Source of the DNA: Phycisphaera sp.
GTDB lineage: Bacteria; Planctomycetota; Phycisphaerae; Phycisphaerales; SM1A02
Direction: 5' to 3'
Assembly: GCA_016124975.1 (NCBI GenBank)
Contig: WGMP01000016.1
Coordinates: forward strand, 20,414-84,413
Length of the DNA: 64,000 nucleotides
Shown here: positions 57,707 to 64,000 of the stretch, piece after piece
Layout of the letters: each line of letters begins with the position of its first letter
Position numbering within the stretch: the stretch's first letter is position 1
Made by a program: the position numbers and the translations under genes
Notes under the pieces: generated by a model
Database searches by the model: none
Seen by the model: the letters and a program-made list of their open reading frames with translations, nothing else
What the model was told of the DNA's origin: nothing

Positions 57707-58494
57707 GCGCGGCGGTCGAAGGGCTGTCGCCTTCGCGTGCTCCGCTCCTCGAGGCGCGCGCCGTGGCGCGGCGCTACGGCGACACGCAGGCGCTTGCGGC
57801 GACCTCGCTCTCGATCGAGGTGGGCGACATCGTCGCGATCGTCGGCGCGAACGGAAGCGGAAAGAGCACGCTCCTCCGCGCGCTTGCGGGCATCGTGCAC
57901 GGCGAGGGCGTGTCGGGCGAAGTGCGGATCGACGGACGGTTCCTCGTGCGCGAGGAAGTGGCGCGGGTGCGCGCGTTCGTGCCGCAGCGGCCCGAGGTGG
58001 CCGCGGACTTCACGGCGCGCGAGGTCGTGGCGCTCGGGCGCTTCGCGCGCGGCCACGACGCTGCGGCTGTCGAGCGCGCGCTTGCGGCGGTCGGCCTCTC
58101 GCACCGCGCGGACCGGCCTGTCCACACGCTCTCGGGCGGCGAACGCCAGCGCGTCGCGGTGGCGCGGGCGCTCTGCCAACTCGACGGCGTGGAGCGGCCG
58201 ATCCTGCTCCTCGACGAACCGTTCAGCGGGATCGACCCTGGGGAGGTCGCGCGGATCGTGGCCGCGCTGCGCGCGCTTGCAGAGCGTGGCGCCGTGGCGC
58301 TGTCGATGCACGACCCGGGCCTTGCGCGTGCGGTCGCAACGCGCGCGCTCGTGATGCGTGCGGGCGAGGTCGTCGCGTCGGGCGATGCGGCGTCCGTGCT
58401 CGAGCCCGGGCTCCTCGGCGCCGCCTATGCGGCCGAGATGGAGCGCGCAGACGGCTGGATTGCGCCCGTCCTTCGGCGACCGTTCCCGCGATGA
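57703..58494 (+). CDS. ABC transporter ATPase (BtuD/FecE-like)
   Basis: 263 aa. Walker A IVGANGSGKSTLLRAL, Q-loop VPQRPEVAADFTAREV, signature TLSGGERQRVAVARAL, Walker B PILLLDEPFSGID and the H-loop SMHDPGLARAVATRALVM. It powers the permease encoded upstream. Typical length for the family. Confidence 0.92.
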   Translation: MSAAVEGLSPSRAPLLEARAVARRYGDTQALAATSLSIEVGDIVAIVGANGSGKSTLLRALAGIVHGEGVSGEVRIDGRFLVREEVARVRAFVPQRPEVAADFTAREVVALGRFARGHDAAAVERALAAVGLSHRADRPVHTLSGGERQRVAVARALCQLDGVERPILLLDEPFSGIDPGEVARIVAALRALAERGAVALSMHDPGLARAVATRALVMRAGEVVASGDAASVLEPGLLGAAYAAEMERADGWIAPVLRRPFPR

Positions 58495-58520
58495 CGCCCG
58501 CGGCCCGCGCCGCGCGTGGC

Positions 58521-58526
58521 TAGACT
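58521..58526 (+). promoter_or_regulatory. Leaderless-type -10 box (TAGACT)
   Basis: TAGACT ends 7 nt before the ATG at 58534. Confidence 0.5.
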
Positions 58527-58533
58527 GCGCGAC

Positions 58534-59352
58534 ATGGGACCTATCGGCTGGGCGATCGCCATCATCATCCTCCAGGCCGTGATCGGCACGCTCGCGAAGA
58601 AGGCGCAGGAGAAGCGCAACGCCGAGGCGCGTCGCGCGGCGCAGCAGGCGGCGTCTGCAGGCGGAGGGCCTTCCGCGCCCCCAGCGTCCCCTCGACAGAC
58701 GAAGACCACCGTGCGCGTCGAGCGCAAGGATCCGCGCACCGCAGAGACGGCCACTTCGGCGCAGCGCGTGGTGGTGCGGCCGCCGACGGCGCCGCCGACC
58801 CGCGCCACACCGACGATGCCGCCGCGAGGCGCGGCCCCGCTTGATCCCGCCGTCGCGATGGCACGCGCTGCGGAAGAGGCCCGCGCGGCCGCCGAGGCCC
58901 GCGCCGCCCGCGAGGCGCGCGCGGTTGAGCGTGCCCGCGCAGAGGCATCGCAGCGCAACCGTGCGGCGACCGGCTCGACGCGCGGACAGGTGCGAACCGT
59001 GCAGCCTTCGAAAGATCGCTTCTCGGTGAAGGCGAAGCCGGGAACGCGGGGTGGACAGCAGCCAGGGCGCCCGCCCGTGCCGGCGCCTGCGGAGCGTGAG
59101 GAATATGCGGCGCTCCAGAGCACGAAGCGCGTCCGCGAGTCGCTTGAGCGGGTGCGTGCCGCCGAGCGCCGAGTTGGCGGGGGGCACGAGACAGGAGCGG
59201 TCTCCGAGTCGGACAAGGCGGCGCGGCGCGCGTCGAATCGTGCCGCGGCCCTGCGGACGCTTCTTTCCTCGCGGGATAGGGTCCGCGAGGGCGTTGTGCT
59301 CGCCGAGGTGCTCGGCGCGCCGCGCTCAATGCGGCCGTTCGGTGCCGTCTGA
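58534..59352 (+). CDS. Membrane-anchored, Ala/Arg-rich protein of unknown function
   Basis: 272 aa. An N-terminal helix (MGPIGWAIAIIILQAVIG) anchors a long charged, low-complexity cytoplasmic part with coiled-coil character (RAAEEARAAAEARAAREARA). A short ordered C-terminus (ALRTLLSSRDRVREGVVLAE) ends VLGAPRSMRPF. Arg/Ala-rich tails of this kind are common in planctomycetes. No family recognised. Confidence 0.6.
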   Translation: MGPIGWAIAIIILQAVIGTLAKKAQEKRNAEARRAAQQAASAGGGPSAPPASPRQTKTTVRVERKDPRTAETATSAQRVVVRPPTAPPTRATPTMPPRGAAPLDPAVAMARAAEEARAAAEARAAREARAVERARAEASQRNRAATGSTRGQVRTVQPSKDRFSVKAKPGTRGGQQPGRPPVPAPAEREEYAALQSTKRVRESLERVRAAERRVGGGHETGAVSESDKAARRASNRAAALRTLLSSRDRVREGVVLAEVLGAPRSMRPFGAV

Positions 59353-59500
59353 GGCCTCGGGATTCGCCGCCGGTTGATTCTCGGACAGCGCGCGGCTTGC
59401 GTTGGGCGATCGTTTTCGAATCTGCGCGGAATCGGCGCGATCGTGGCTGATCGTCGGAGGTCGGTTCGAGGGCCCACCTCGTGAGAACGGGGAATTCTGC

Positions 59501-59506
59501 TATCCT
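59501..59506 (+). promoter_or_regulatory. Candidate -10 box (TATCCT) for the accB operon
   Basis: Lies 58 nt before the accB ATG; the transcript would have a leader of about 50 nt. No clear -35. Confidence 0.35.
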
Positions 59507-59564
59507 CCCGCCCCAATCGCGGCCGAGCGGCCGCGTCGAGAGACGGCTACCCGCCGAAACACCC

Positions 59565-60041
59565 ATGATTGACATCCGCAAGCTCAAGGAACTCGTGCGC
59601 CTGATGGTCGAGAACGACCTGACCGAACTCGACATCCGCGACGAACAGGAGACGGTGACGGTCAAGCGTCCTGGCGTGCATGCCGCCCCGCAGGTGATGA
59701 TGCCGCAGATGGCGATGCCCGCCTACGCGCAGCCCCAGCAGGCGGCGCCCGCGGCCGCGCCCGCGGCGGCTGCGCCTGCGGCCGCGCCGAAGGCGGAAGC
59801 GCTTCCCGCGATCGAGAGCCCAATGGTGGGCACCTTCTACGCGGCGCCTGGCCCCGACAAGTCGGCATTCGTCTCGGTCGGCGCCAAGGTCGGTCCCGAC
59901 ACCACCGTCTGCCTCATCGAGGCCATGAAGATCTTCAACGAGATCAAGGCGGAGACCTCGGGAACGATCGAGGAAGTCCTCGTCAAGAGCGGGCAGCCCG
60001 TCGAGTTCGGCCAGCCCCTCTTCCGCATCCGCCCCAACTGA
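59565..60041 (+). CDS. accB: Biotin carboxyl carrier protein of acetyl-CoA carboxylase
   Basis: 158 aa. N-terminal IDIRKLKELVRLMVENDLTE and LDIRDEQETVTVKR, an Ala/Pro-rich flexible linker (about 62-88), then the biotinyl domain with SPMVGTFYAAPGPDKS and the biotinylated Lys122 in CLIEAMKIFNEI. It carries carboxybiotin between AccC, encoded next, and the carboxyltransferase, which is not in this window. Confidence 0.95.
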   Translation: MIDIRKLKELVRLMVENDLTELDIRDEQETVTVKRPGVHAAPQVMMPQMAMPAYAQPQQAAPAAAPAAAAPAAAPKAEALPAIESPMVGTFYAAPGPDKSAFVSVGAKVGPDTTVCLIEAMKIFNEIKAETSGTIEEVLVKSGQPVEFGQPLFRIRPN

Positions 60042-60068
60042 TCGCGCCTCTTCCCCTTCGGAAGCAAC

Positions 60069-61478
60069 ATGTTCAAGCGAATCCTGATTGCGAATCGCGG
60101 CGAGATCGCGCTGCGCGTCATCCGCGCGGCCAAGAGCCTCGGCATCGAGACCGTGTGCGTCTATTCGACCGCCGACAAGGACGGCCCGTGGCTCGAGCAC
60201 GCAGACCAGGCCGTGTGCATCGGGCCTGGCCCGAGCCCGCAGAGCTATCTCCGCATCGACCGCATCATTGCGGCGGCGGAGGTGTCGCGCGCCGACGCCG
60301 TGCACCCCGGCTACGGCTTCCTTTCTGAGAACGCGCACTTCGCAGAGGTCTGCCGCGATTCCGGCTTCGAGTTCATCGGCCCGTCGCCCGAGGCGATGGC
60401 GCTCCTTGGCGACAAGGTCAGCTGCAAGAAGATGGCCCGCAAGGTCGGGACACCCGTCTTCCCGGGCACCGAGGATGCGATCGAGGACATCGAGGAAGCG
60501 GTCAAGGTCGCAGGCGAGATCGGCTACCCCGTCATCGTGAAGGCGGCGGCGGGCGGCGGCGGGCGCGGCATGCGCGTCGCGCGCGACGAGGCGCAGCTTC
60601 GCGCTGGAATCGAGAGCGCGCGCCAGGAGGCCACCGCTGCGTTCGGCAACGGCAGCGTCTACATCGAGAAGTTCCTCGAGCACGCGCGTCACTTCGAGGT
60701 CCAGACGATCGGCGACAAGCATGGCAACGCCGTGCATCTCTTCGAGCGCGACTGCTCGAGCCAGCGCCGCCACCAGAAGCTGATCGAGGAGGCGCCGAGC
60801 CCCGGCGTCGACCCCGAGAAGCGCAAGAAGGTCTGCGAGAGCGCGGCCTCGCTCATCGCGAGCGCGAAGTACTCGGGCGCCGCGACCGTCGAGTTCCTGA
60901 TGGACGCGAAGCAGAACTTCTACATGCTCGAGGTGAACACGCGCGTGCAGGTCGAGCACCCCGTGACCGAGATGATCACGGGCATCGACATCGTGCGCGA
61001 GCAGATCATGGTCGCGTCGGGAAAGCCGCTGTCGGTCAAGCAGTCCGACATCAAGGTGACGGGCCACGCGATCGAGTGCCGCATCAACGCAGAGGACCCT
61101 GACCGCGGGTTCATGCCGCAGGCTGGCCTCATCGAGACCTTCGTGCCGCCCGGCGGCCTCGGCGTCCGGCTCGACAGCCACGCGCGCACGGGCTACCGCA
61201 TCCCGCCGAACTACGACTCGATGATCGGGAAGCTCATCGTCCACGGCCCGACGCGCGACATCGCGATCGCGCGCATGAAGGTCGCGCTCGACGAGTTCAA
61301 GATCGGCCCCGTGCGCACCACGATTCCGCTGCATCGCCGACTGATGGACAACCCCGACTTCGCAAACGCCACCTTCGACATCCACTATGTGGAGCGCCTC
61401 CTGAAGGCCGACGAGGCCGCGAAGGCGGAGAAGGCCGCGAAGTCGGCCGCGGGCTCGAAGGAGAAGGTCACCGCATGA
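60069..61478 (+). CDS. accC: Biotin carboxylase subunit of acetyl-CoA carboxylase
   Basis: 469 aa ATP-grasp enzyme that carboxylates biotin on AccB. Motifs: KRILIANRGEIALRVIRAAK, VHPGYGFLSENAHFAEVC, VKAAAGGGGRGMRVAR, EKFLEHARHFEVQ, RDCSSQRRHQKLIEEAPSP, FYMLEVNTRVQVEHPVTEM, ECRINAEDP. 27 bp after accB. A charged Lys/Ala C-terminal tail of about 25 residues exceeds the E. coli length. The stop overlaps the ilvA start. Confidence 0.96.
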   Translation: MFKRILIANRGEIALRVIRAAKSLGIETVCVYSTADKDGPWLEHADQAVCIGPGPSPQSYLRIDRIIAAAEVSRADAVHPGYGFLSENAHFAEVCRDSGFEFIGPSPEAMALLGDKVSCKKMARKVGTPVFPGTEDAIEDIEEAVKVAGEIGYPVIVKAAAGGGGRGMRVARDEAQLRAGIESARQEATAAFGNGSVYIEKFLEHARHFEVQTIGDKHGNAVHLFERDCSSQRRHQKLIEEAPSPGVDPEKRKKVCESAASLIASAKYSGAATVEFLMDAKQNFYMLEVNTRVQVEHPVTEMITGIDIVREQIMVASGKPLSVKQSDIKVTGHAIECRINAEDPDRGFMPQAGLIETFVPPGGLGVRLDSHARTGYRIPPNYDSMIGKLIVHGPTRDIAIARMKVALDEFKIGPVRTTIPLHRRLMDNPDFANATFDIHYVERLLKADEAAKAEKAAKSAAGSKEKVTA

Positions 61479-62734
61479 GCGCGGCCGACCCGAGCGACGA
61501 AGTGACGCTCGCCGACATCGTGGCCGCGCGGCAGCGCATCTTGGGCGGCGTCGAGCGGACGGCCTGCCCATATTCGCCCGCGCTCTCGCGCCTCACGGGC
61601 TGCGAGGTCTTCGTCAAGCTCGAGTACCAGCAGCGCACGGGCAGCTTCAAGGAGCGCGGCGCGCGCAACGCGCTGCTCCAGCTGCCGGCCGCCGCGCGCA
61701 CGGGGGGCGTCGTTGCCGCGAGCGCGGGCAACCACGCGCTTGCGCTCGCCTGGCACGCGCGCGACCTCGGGATTCCCGTCACGGTGGTGATGCCGCGCGT
61801 GGCGCCGCTCGTGAAGCAGGCGCGATGCCGCGAGCTCGGTGCGCGTGTCCTCATCCACGGTGCCAACATCGCGGAGGCGAAGGACCTCGCCGACGAGCTC
61901 GTGGCGAAGGAAGGGCTGACCTATGTCCACGGATTCAACGACGCCGCGATCATCGCGGGCGCAGGGACCGTCGGCCTCGAGGTGCTCGAGGAGGTGCCCG
62001 ACCTCGACGCGGTCGTAGTGCCCGTCGGAGGCGGCGGACTGATCGCGGGGGTGGGAATCGCGGTCAAGGCGCTGCGGCCCGAGGTGCGGGTGATCGGGGT
62101 CGAGCCTGAGCGCGCCGCCAGCTTCGCGGAGGCTCTTCGCACGGGCTCGCCGCGGCGCATCGCGATGCAGCCGACACTGGCGGACGGCCTCGCGGTGCCC
62201 GAGGTCGGAAAGCGCGCGTTCGAGCTCGCGCGGAAGACCGTGGACCAGGTCGTCGGCGTGGGCGAGGAGGCGATCTCGCTCGCGATCCTGCGGCTTGTTG
62301 AGATGCAGCACGGGGTGGTCGAGGGAGCGGGGGCTTCTGCGCTCGCGGCGCTCTTCTCGGACGACCTGAAGCACCTCGCGGGCAAGAAGGTCGTCCTCCT
62401 TCTCTGCGGCGGCAACATCGACCCGCTGGTCCTCGCGCGCGTGATCGAGCACTCGCTCGCCGTCGACGGGCGCATCGTGCAGTTCGCGGCGACGATCAGC
62501 GACCGCCCCGGCGGGCTCGCGGACCTCGCGGCCACGATCGCATCGACGGGCGCGAGCGTGCAGGACATCCGTCACGAGCGCATCTTCGGCGGGCCCGATG
62601 TCTCGCGTGTCCGCGTGGCGTGCACCGTCGAGGTGCGCGACGCAGCGCATGCCGACGAGCTGCAGGAAGCGCTGCGCGCGCGCGGCGTGGCCGTCCACGA
62701 GCGCGTTCGCCCTGCGGGCGAGCCCCGCGCCTGA
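61475..62734 (+). CDS. ilvA: Threonine dehydratase (threonine ammonia-lyase) with ACT domain
   Basis: 419 aa fold-type II PLP enzyme making 2-oxobutanoate from threonine, the entry to isoleucine. PLP Lys in QQRTGSFKERGARNALLQL, AASAGNHALALAWHAR, the phosphate cup PVGGGGLIAGVGIAV and LLCGGNIDP near residue 310. The last 75 residues form one ACT-like regulatory domain (ATISDRPGGLADLAATIAS), the shorter TdcB/YbgE-like form rather than the two-ACT biosynthetic type. ATGA overlap with accC. Confidence 0.92.
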   Translation: MSAADPSDEVTLADIVAARQRILGGVERTACPYSPALSRLTGCEVFVKLEYQQRTGSFKERGARNALLQLPAAARTGGVVAASAGNHALALAWHARDLGIPVTVVMPRVAPLVKQARCRELGARVLIHGANIAEAKDLADELVAKEGLTYVHGFNDAAIIAGAGTVGLEVLEEVPDLDAVVVPVGGGGLIAGVGIAVKALRPEVRVIGVEPERAASFAEALRTGSPRRIAMQPTLADGLAVPEVGKRAFELARKTVDQVVGVGEEAISLAILRLVEMQHGVVEGAGASALAALFSDDLKHLAGKKVVLLLCGGNIDPLVLARVIEHSLAVDGRIVQFAATISDRPGGLADLAATIASTGASVQDIRHERIFGGPDVSRVRVACTVEVRDAAHADELQEALRARGVAVHERVRPAGEPRA

Positions 62735-62958
62735 CGCCCCGACTCGTTCGGGTGACGGTGATAAATCCCGATTTCCCCGCGCAGCATGCGCGACCGTGCA
62801 GATCGCGGACCTCGGCATAGGGGCAATCTGACGCACAACACGCACATTCGGCACAAGCGCCTGAACTGTCGCGACCGTCCTGCCGATCCTGACTGCACAG
62901 GGTTGGGTCGTTCCGACGGGGAGTCGGACGCCCGCGAAACGAGAAGGGAGAAGGATCT
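62735..62958. other. Leader region of the HTH-receiver gene
   Basis: 224 bp. It contains an inverted repeat around 62790-62815 (gcgcagcatgcgcgacc region) and ends with GGAGAAGGA just before the ATG at 62959. It is large enough for a regulated promoter. No TANNNT box sits next to the start, so this gene looks leadered. Confidence 0.35.
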
Positions 62959-63552
62959 ATGCGTGACGGTTATCAATTTGGCGAGAAGGACGTGCTGACC
63001 ACGGGTGAAGTCGCCCGCATCTGCAATGTGGCCAGCCGCACGGTGAGCAAGTGGTTCGACTCGGGTGCGCTGCAGGGATATCGCATCCCCGGCTCGAAGG
63101 ACCGCCGCATCCCCGTGTCGAACCTGCTTCAGTTCATGAAGAAGCACAACATTCCGATGGACGGACTGATGAGCGGCGCGCCGCGCGTGCTCATCGTCGA
63201 CTCGGACACCGCGACGGCGGAGACGCTGCGTAAGGTGCTTGCCGAGCAGACGCGCTACGACGTGAAGGTCGCCTCGGGCGCCTTCGCCGCGGGCGCGGAG
63301 TGCGAGAAGTTCCGCCCGCATGTGATGCTCCTCGACATCCACATGCCTGAGAACGAGAACGGCGCGTTCTGCAACTTCGTCCGCAACTGCGAGGACCTGC
63401 AGATGACCAAGATCATCGGCATGTCGGGCCGCCTCACCGAGGGCCAGGTCAACCAGTTCGCGGGACGCGGCTACGACTCGATCCTGCGCAAGCCCTTCAC
63501 GGTGCGCCAGGTGATCGAGGCGATCGAGAGCGCCCACGCCATCGTCGCCTGA
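62959..63552 (+). CDS. HTH (excisionase/MerR-like) plus receiver-domain regulator
   Basis: 197 aa. Residues about 12-65 are a winged-helix excisionase-type DNA-binding domain (LTTGEVARICNVASRTVSKW, GYRIPGSKDRRIPVSNLLQF). Residues about 75-195 are a receiver: VLIVDSDTATAETL, phosphoacceptor Asp126 in LLDIHMPENENG, MSGRLTEG and the Lys in LRKPFTVRQV. The DNA-binding domain comes before the receiver, the reverse of most response regulators. Strong Shine-Dalgarno; a terminator follows. Partner kinase not in the window. Confidence 0.88.
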   Translation: MRDGYQFGEKDVLTTGEVARICNVASRTVSKWFDSGALQGYRIPGSKDRRIPVSNLLQFMKKHNIPMDGLMSGAPRVLIVDSDTATAETLRKVLAEQTRYDVKVASGAFAAGAECEKFRPHVMLLDIHMPENENGAFCNFVRNCEDLQMTKIIGMSGRLTEGQVNQFAGRGYDSILRKPFTVRQVIEAIESAHAIVA

Positions 63553-63647
63553 ACGGCGCGCCGGCGAACGACGACAGCCCTCGGCGCCTGAATGAAGCGC
63601 AGGCACGCAGCGGCACTGAAGACCCTGTCTCCTTCTCAAGAGGAATC

Positions 63648-63687
63648 CACGCGGGAGCGCCGATCGGCCGCTCCCGCGTGCTTTTTG
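63648..63687 (+). terminator. Intrinsic terminator after the HTH-receiver gene
   Basis: A 12-bp perfect stem (cacgcgggagcg / cgctcccgcgtg) around a small inner palindrome (ccgatcgg), followed by CTTTTTGG. Confidence 0.85.
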
Positions 63688-63744
63688 GCGTGATTCGGGC
63701 GATCGGCGGCCACCGACAGCTTGGAGCGTGCGACACGAAAATCA

Positions 63745-63974
63745 GGGGTGCCCGCATGCTTCAGCATGCGGAACGCGTGGTGTCAGCCTTCGACTCCGGC
63801 GGTTTGCGTTCCGCAGGTTGAAACCTGCGGGCACCCCTGGTGAGCGACTCCGACGACCTGAACCGCACGCCACGAAAATCAGGGGTGCCCGCATGCTTCA
63901 GCATGCGGAACGGATGACGCCAGCCGTCGACTCCGACGATTGTCGTTCCGCAGGTTGAAACCTACGGGCACCCC
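63745..63974. repeat. Second cluster of REP-like hairpin repeats, two copies
   Basis: Copies at 63745-63837 and 63882-63974 (137-bp period). Left arms: GGGGTGCCC, hairpin gcatgct-tc-agcatgc, CGGAAC. Right arms: GTTCC, hairpin gcaggtt-ga-aacctgc, GGGCACCCC. The conserved GTCAGCC/CGACTCC tract lies between the arms. Same family as 29695-30115 but with other stem sequences. The rest of the window end shows no gene. Confidence 0.9.
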
Positions 63975-64000
63975 TGGTTGGCGACTCCCACGACCTCAAC

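Noticed and set aside
1..64000. tRNA, rRNA, riboswitch or insertion-sequence genes
   Set aside because: I found no cloverleaf with a recognisable anticodon arm, no rRNA segment, no transposase and no known riboswitch core. A covariance-model search would be decisive.

Overview
This 64-kb window is GC-rich bacterial chromosome and most likely comes from a planctomycete of the class Phycisphaerae. The main reasons are: a PVC-type small basic protein (12808-13053); secreted proteins ending in paired dockerin-like EF-hand repeats of the form DLSGDGTVGPADLAALLNAWG; CRTAC1-type FG-GAP/UnbV proteins; and a peptidoglycan set (murC, murB, ddl, ftsQ-like). About 57 protein genes can be supported. I saw no rRNA, tRNA, CRISPR array or insertion sequence.

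Layout. 1-3172: a truncated secreted-protein gene, then a TPR-CRTAC1 operon. 3221-5744: greA, a membrane protein and an FtsQ-like protein. 5913-9404: ddl, murB and murC, all on the minus strand. 9559-10885: nth and a membrane protein. 10946-14960: a TIM-barrel protein, a membrane-anchored protein, the PVC small basic protein, an aminotransferase and a small lipoprotein. 15181-18457: a secreted metallophosphoesterase, a thioesterase and a DUF971 protein. 18513-22907: a tightly packed run of pyrF, a solute-binding protein, cinA and folK. 22994-29604: two secreted thioredoxin-fold proteins, a large FAD/Fe-S dehydrogenase, a lone receiver domain and a small protein. 29695-30115: palindromic repeats. 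30117-32008: scpA and a KpsF-type isomerase. 32199-33843: two paralogous secreted dockerin proteins. 33862-37463: sulfate activation (cysD, a cysNC fusion and a separate cysC). 37470-41407: a ThuA-like protein, an RluA-type pseudouridine synthase and a second CRTAC1 protein with a dockerin tail. 41826-49328: an accessory island with an AAA ATPase, an RHS polymorphic-toxin array with candidate immunity genes, a nucleotidyltransferase-like gene and tandem repeats. 49295-59352: hppD, apt, a GroES-like/aroA/ABC-exporter operon and a BtuF-BtuC-BtuD-like importer. 59565-63552: accB, accC, ilvA and an HTH-receiver regulator. 63745-63974: a second repeat cluster.

Three patterns cut across the annotation. 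First, many genes carry a TANNNT box ending 6-9 nt before the start codon with no Shine-Dalgarno sequence, which suggests leaderless transcripts; others carry a clear Shine-Dalgarno. Second, the tetranucleotide ACGT is nearly absent from the core genes but frequent in the RHS island, which marks the island as foreign. Third, a family of hairpin repeats with covarying stems occurs in two clusters, and a related short palindrome sits in frame inside an RHS fragment. The best candidate for a little-described system is the RHS array: a dockerin is embedded in the RHS core, one toxin cassette looks like a lipase, a second displaced cassette follows, and each cassette has its own candidate immunity gene.
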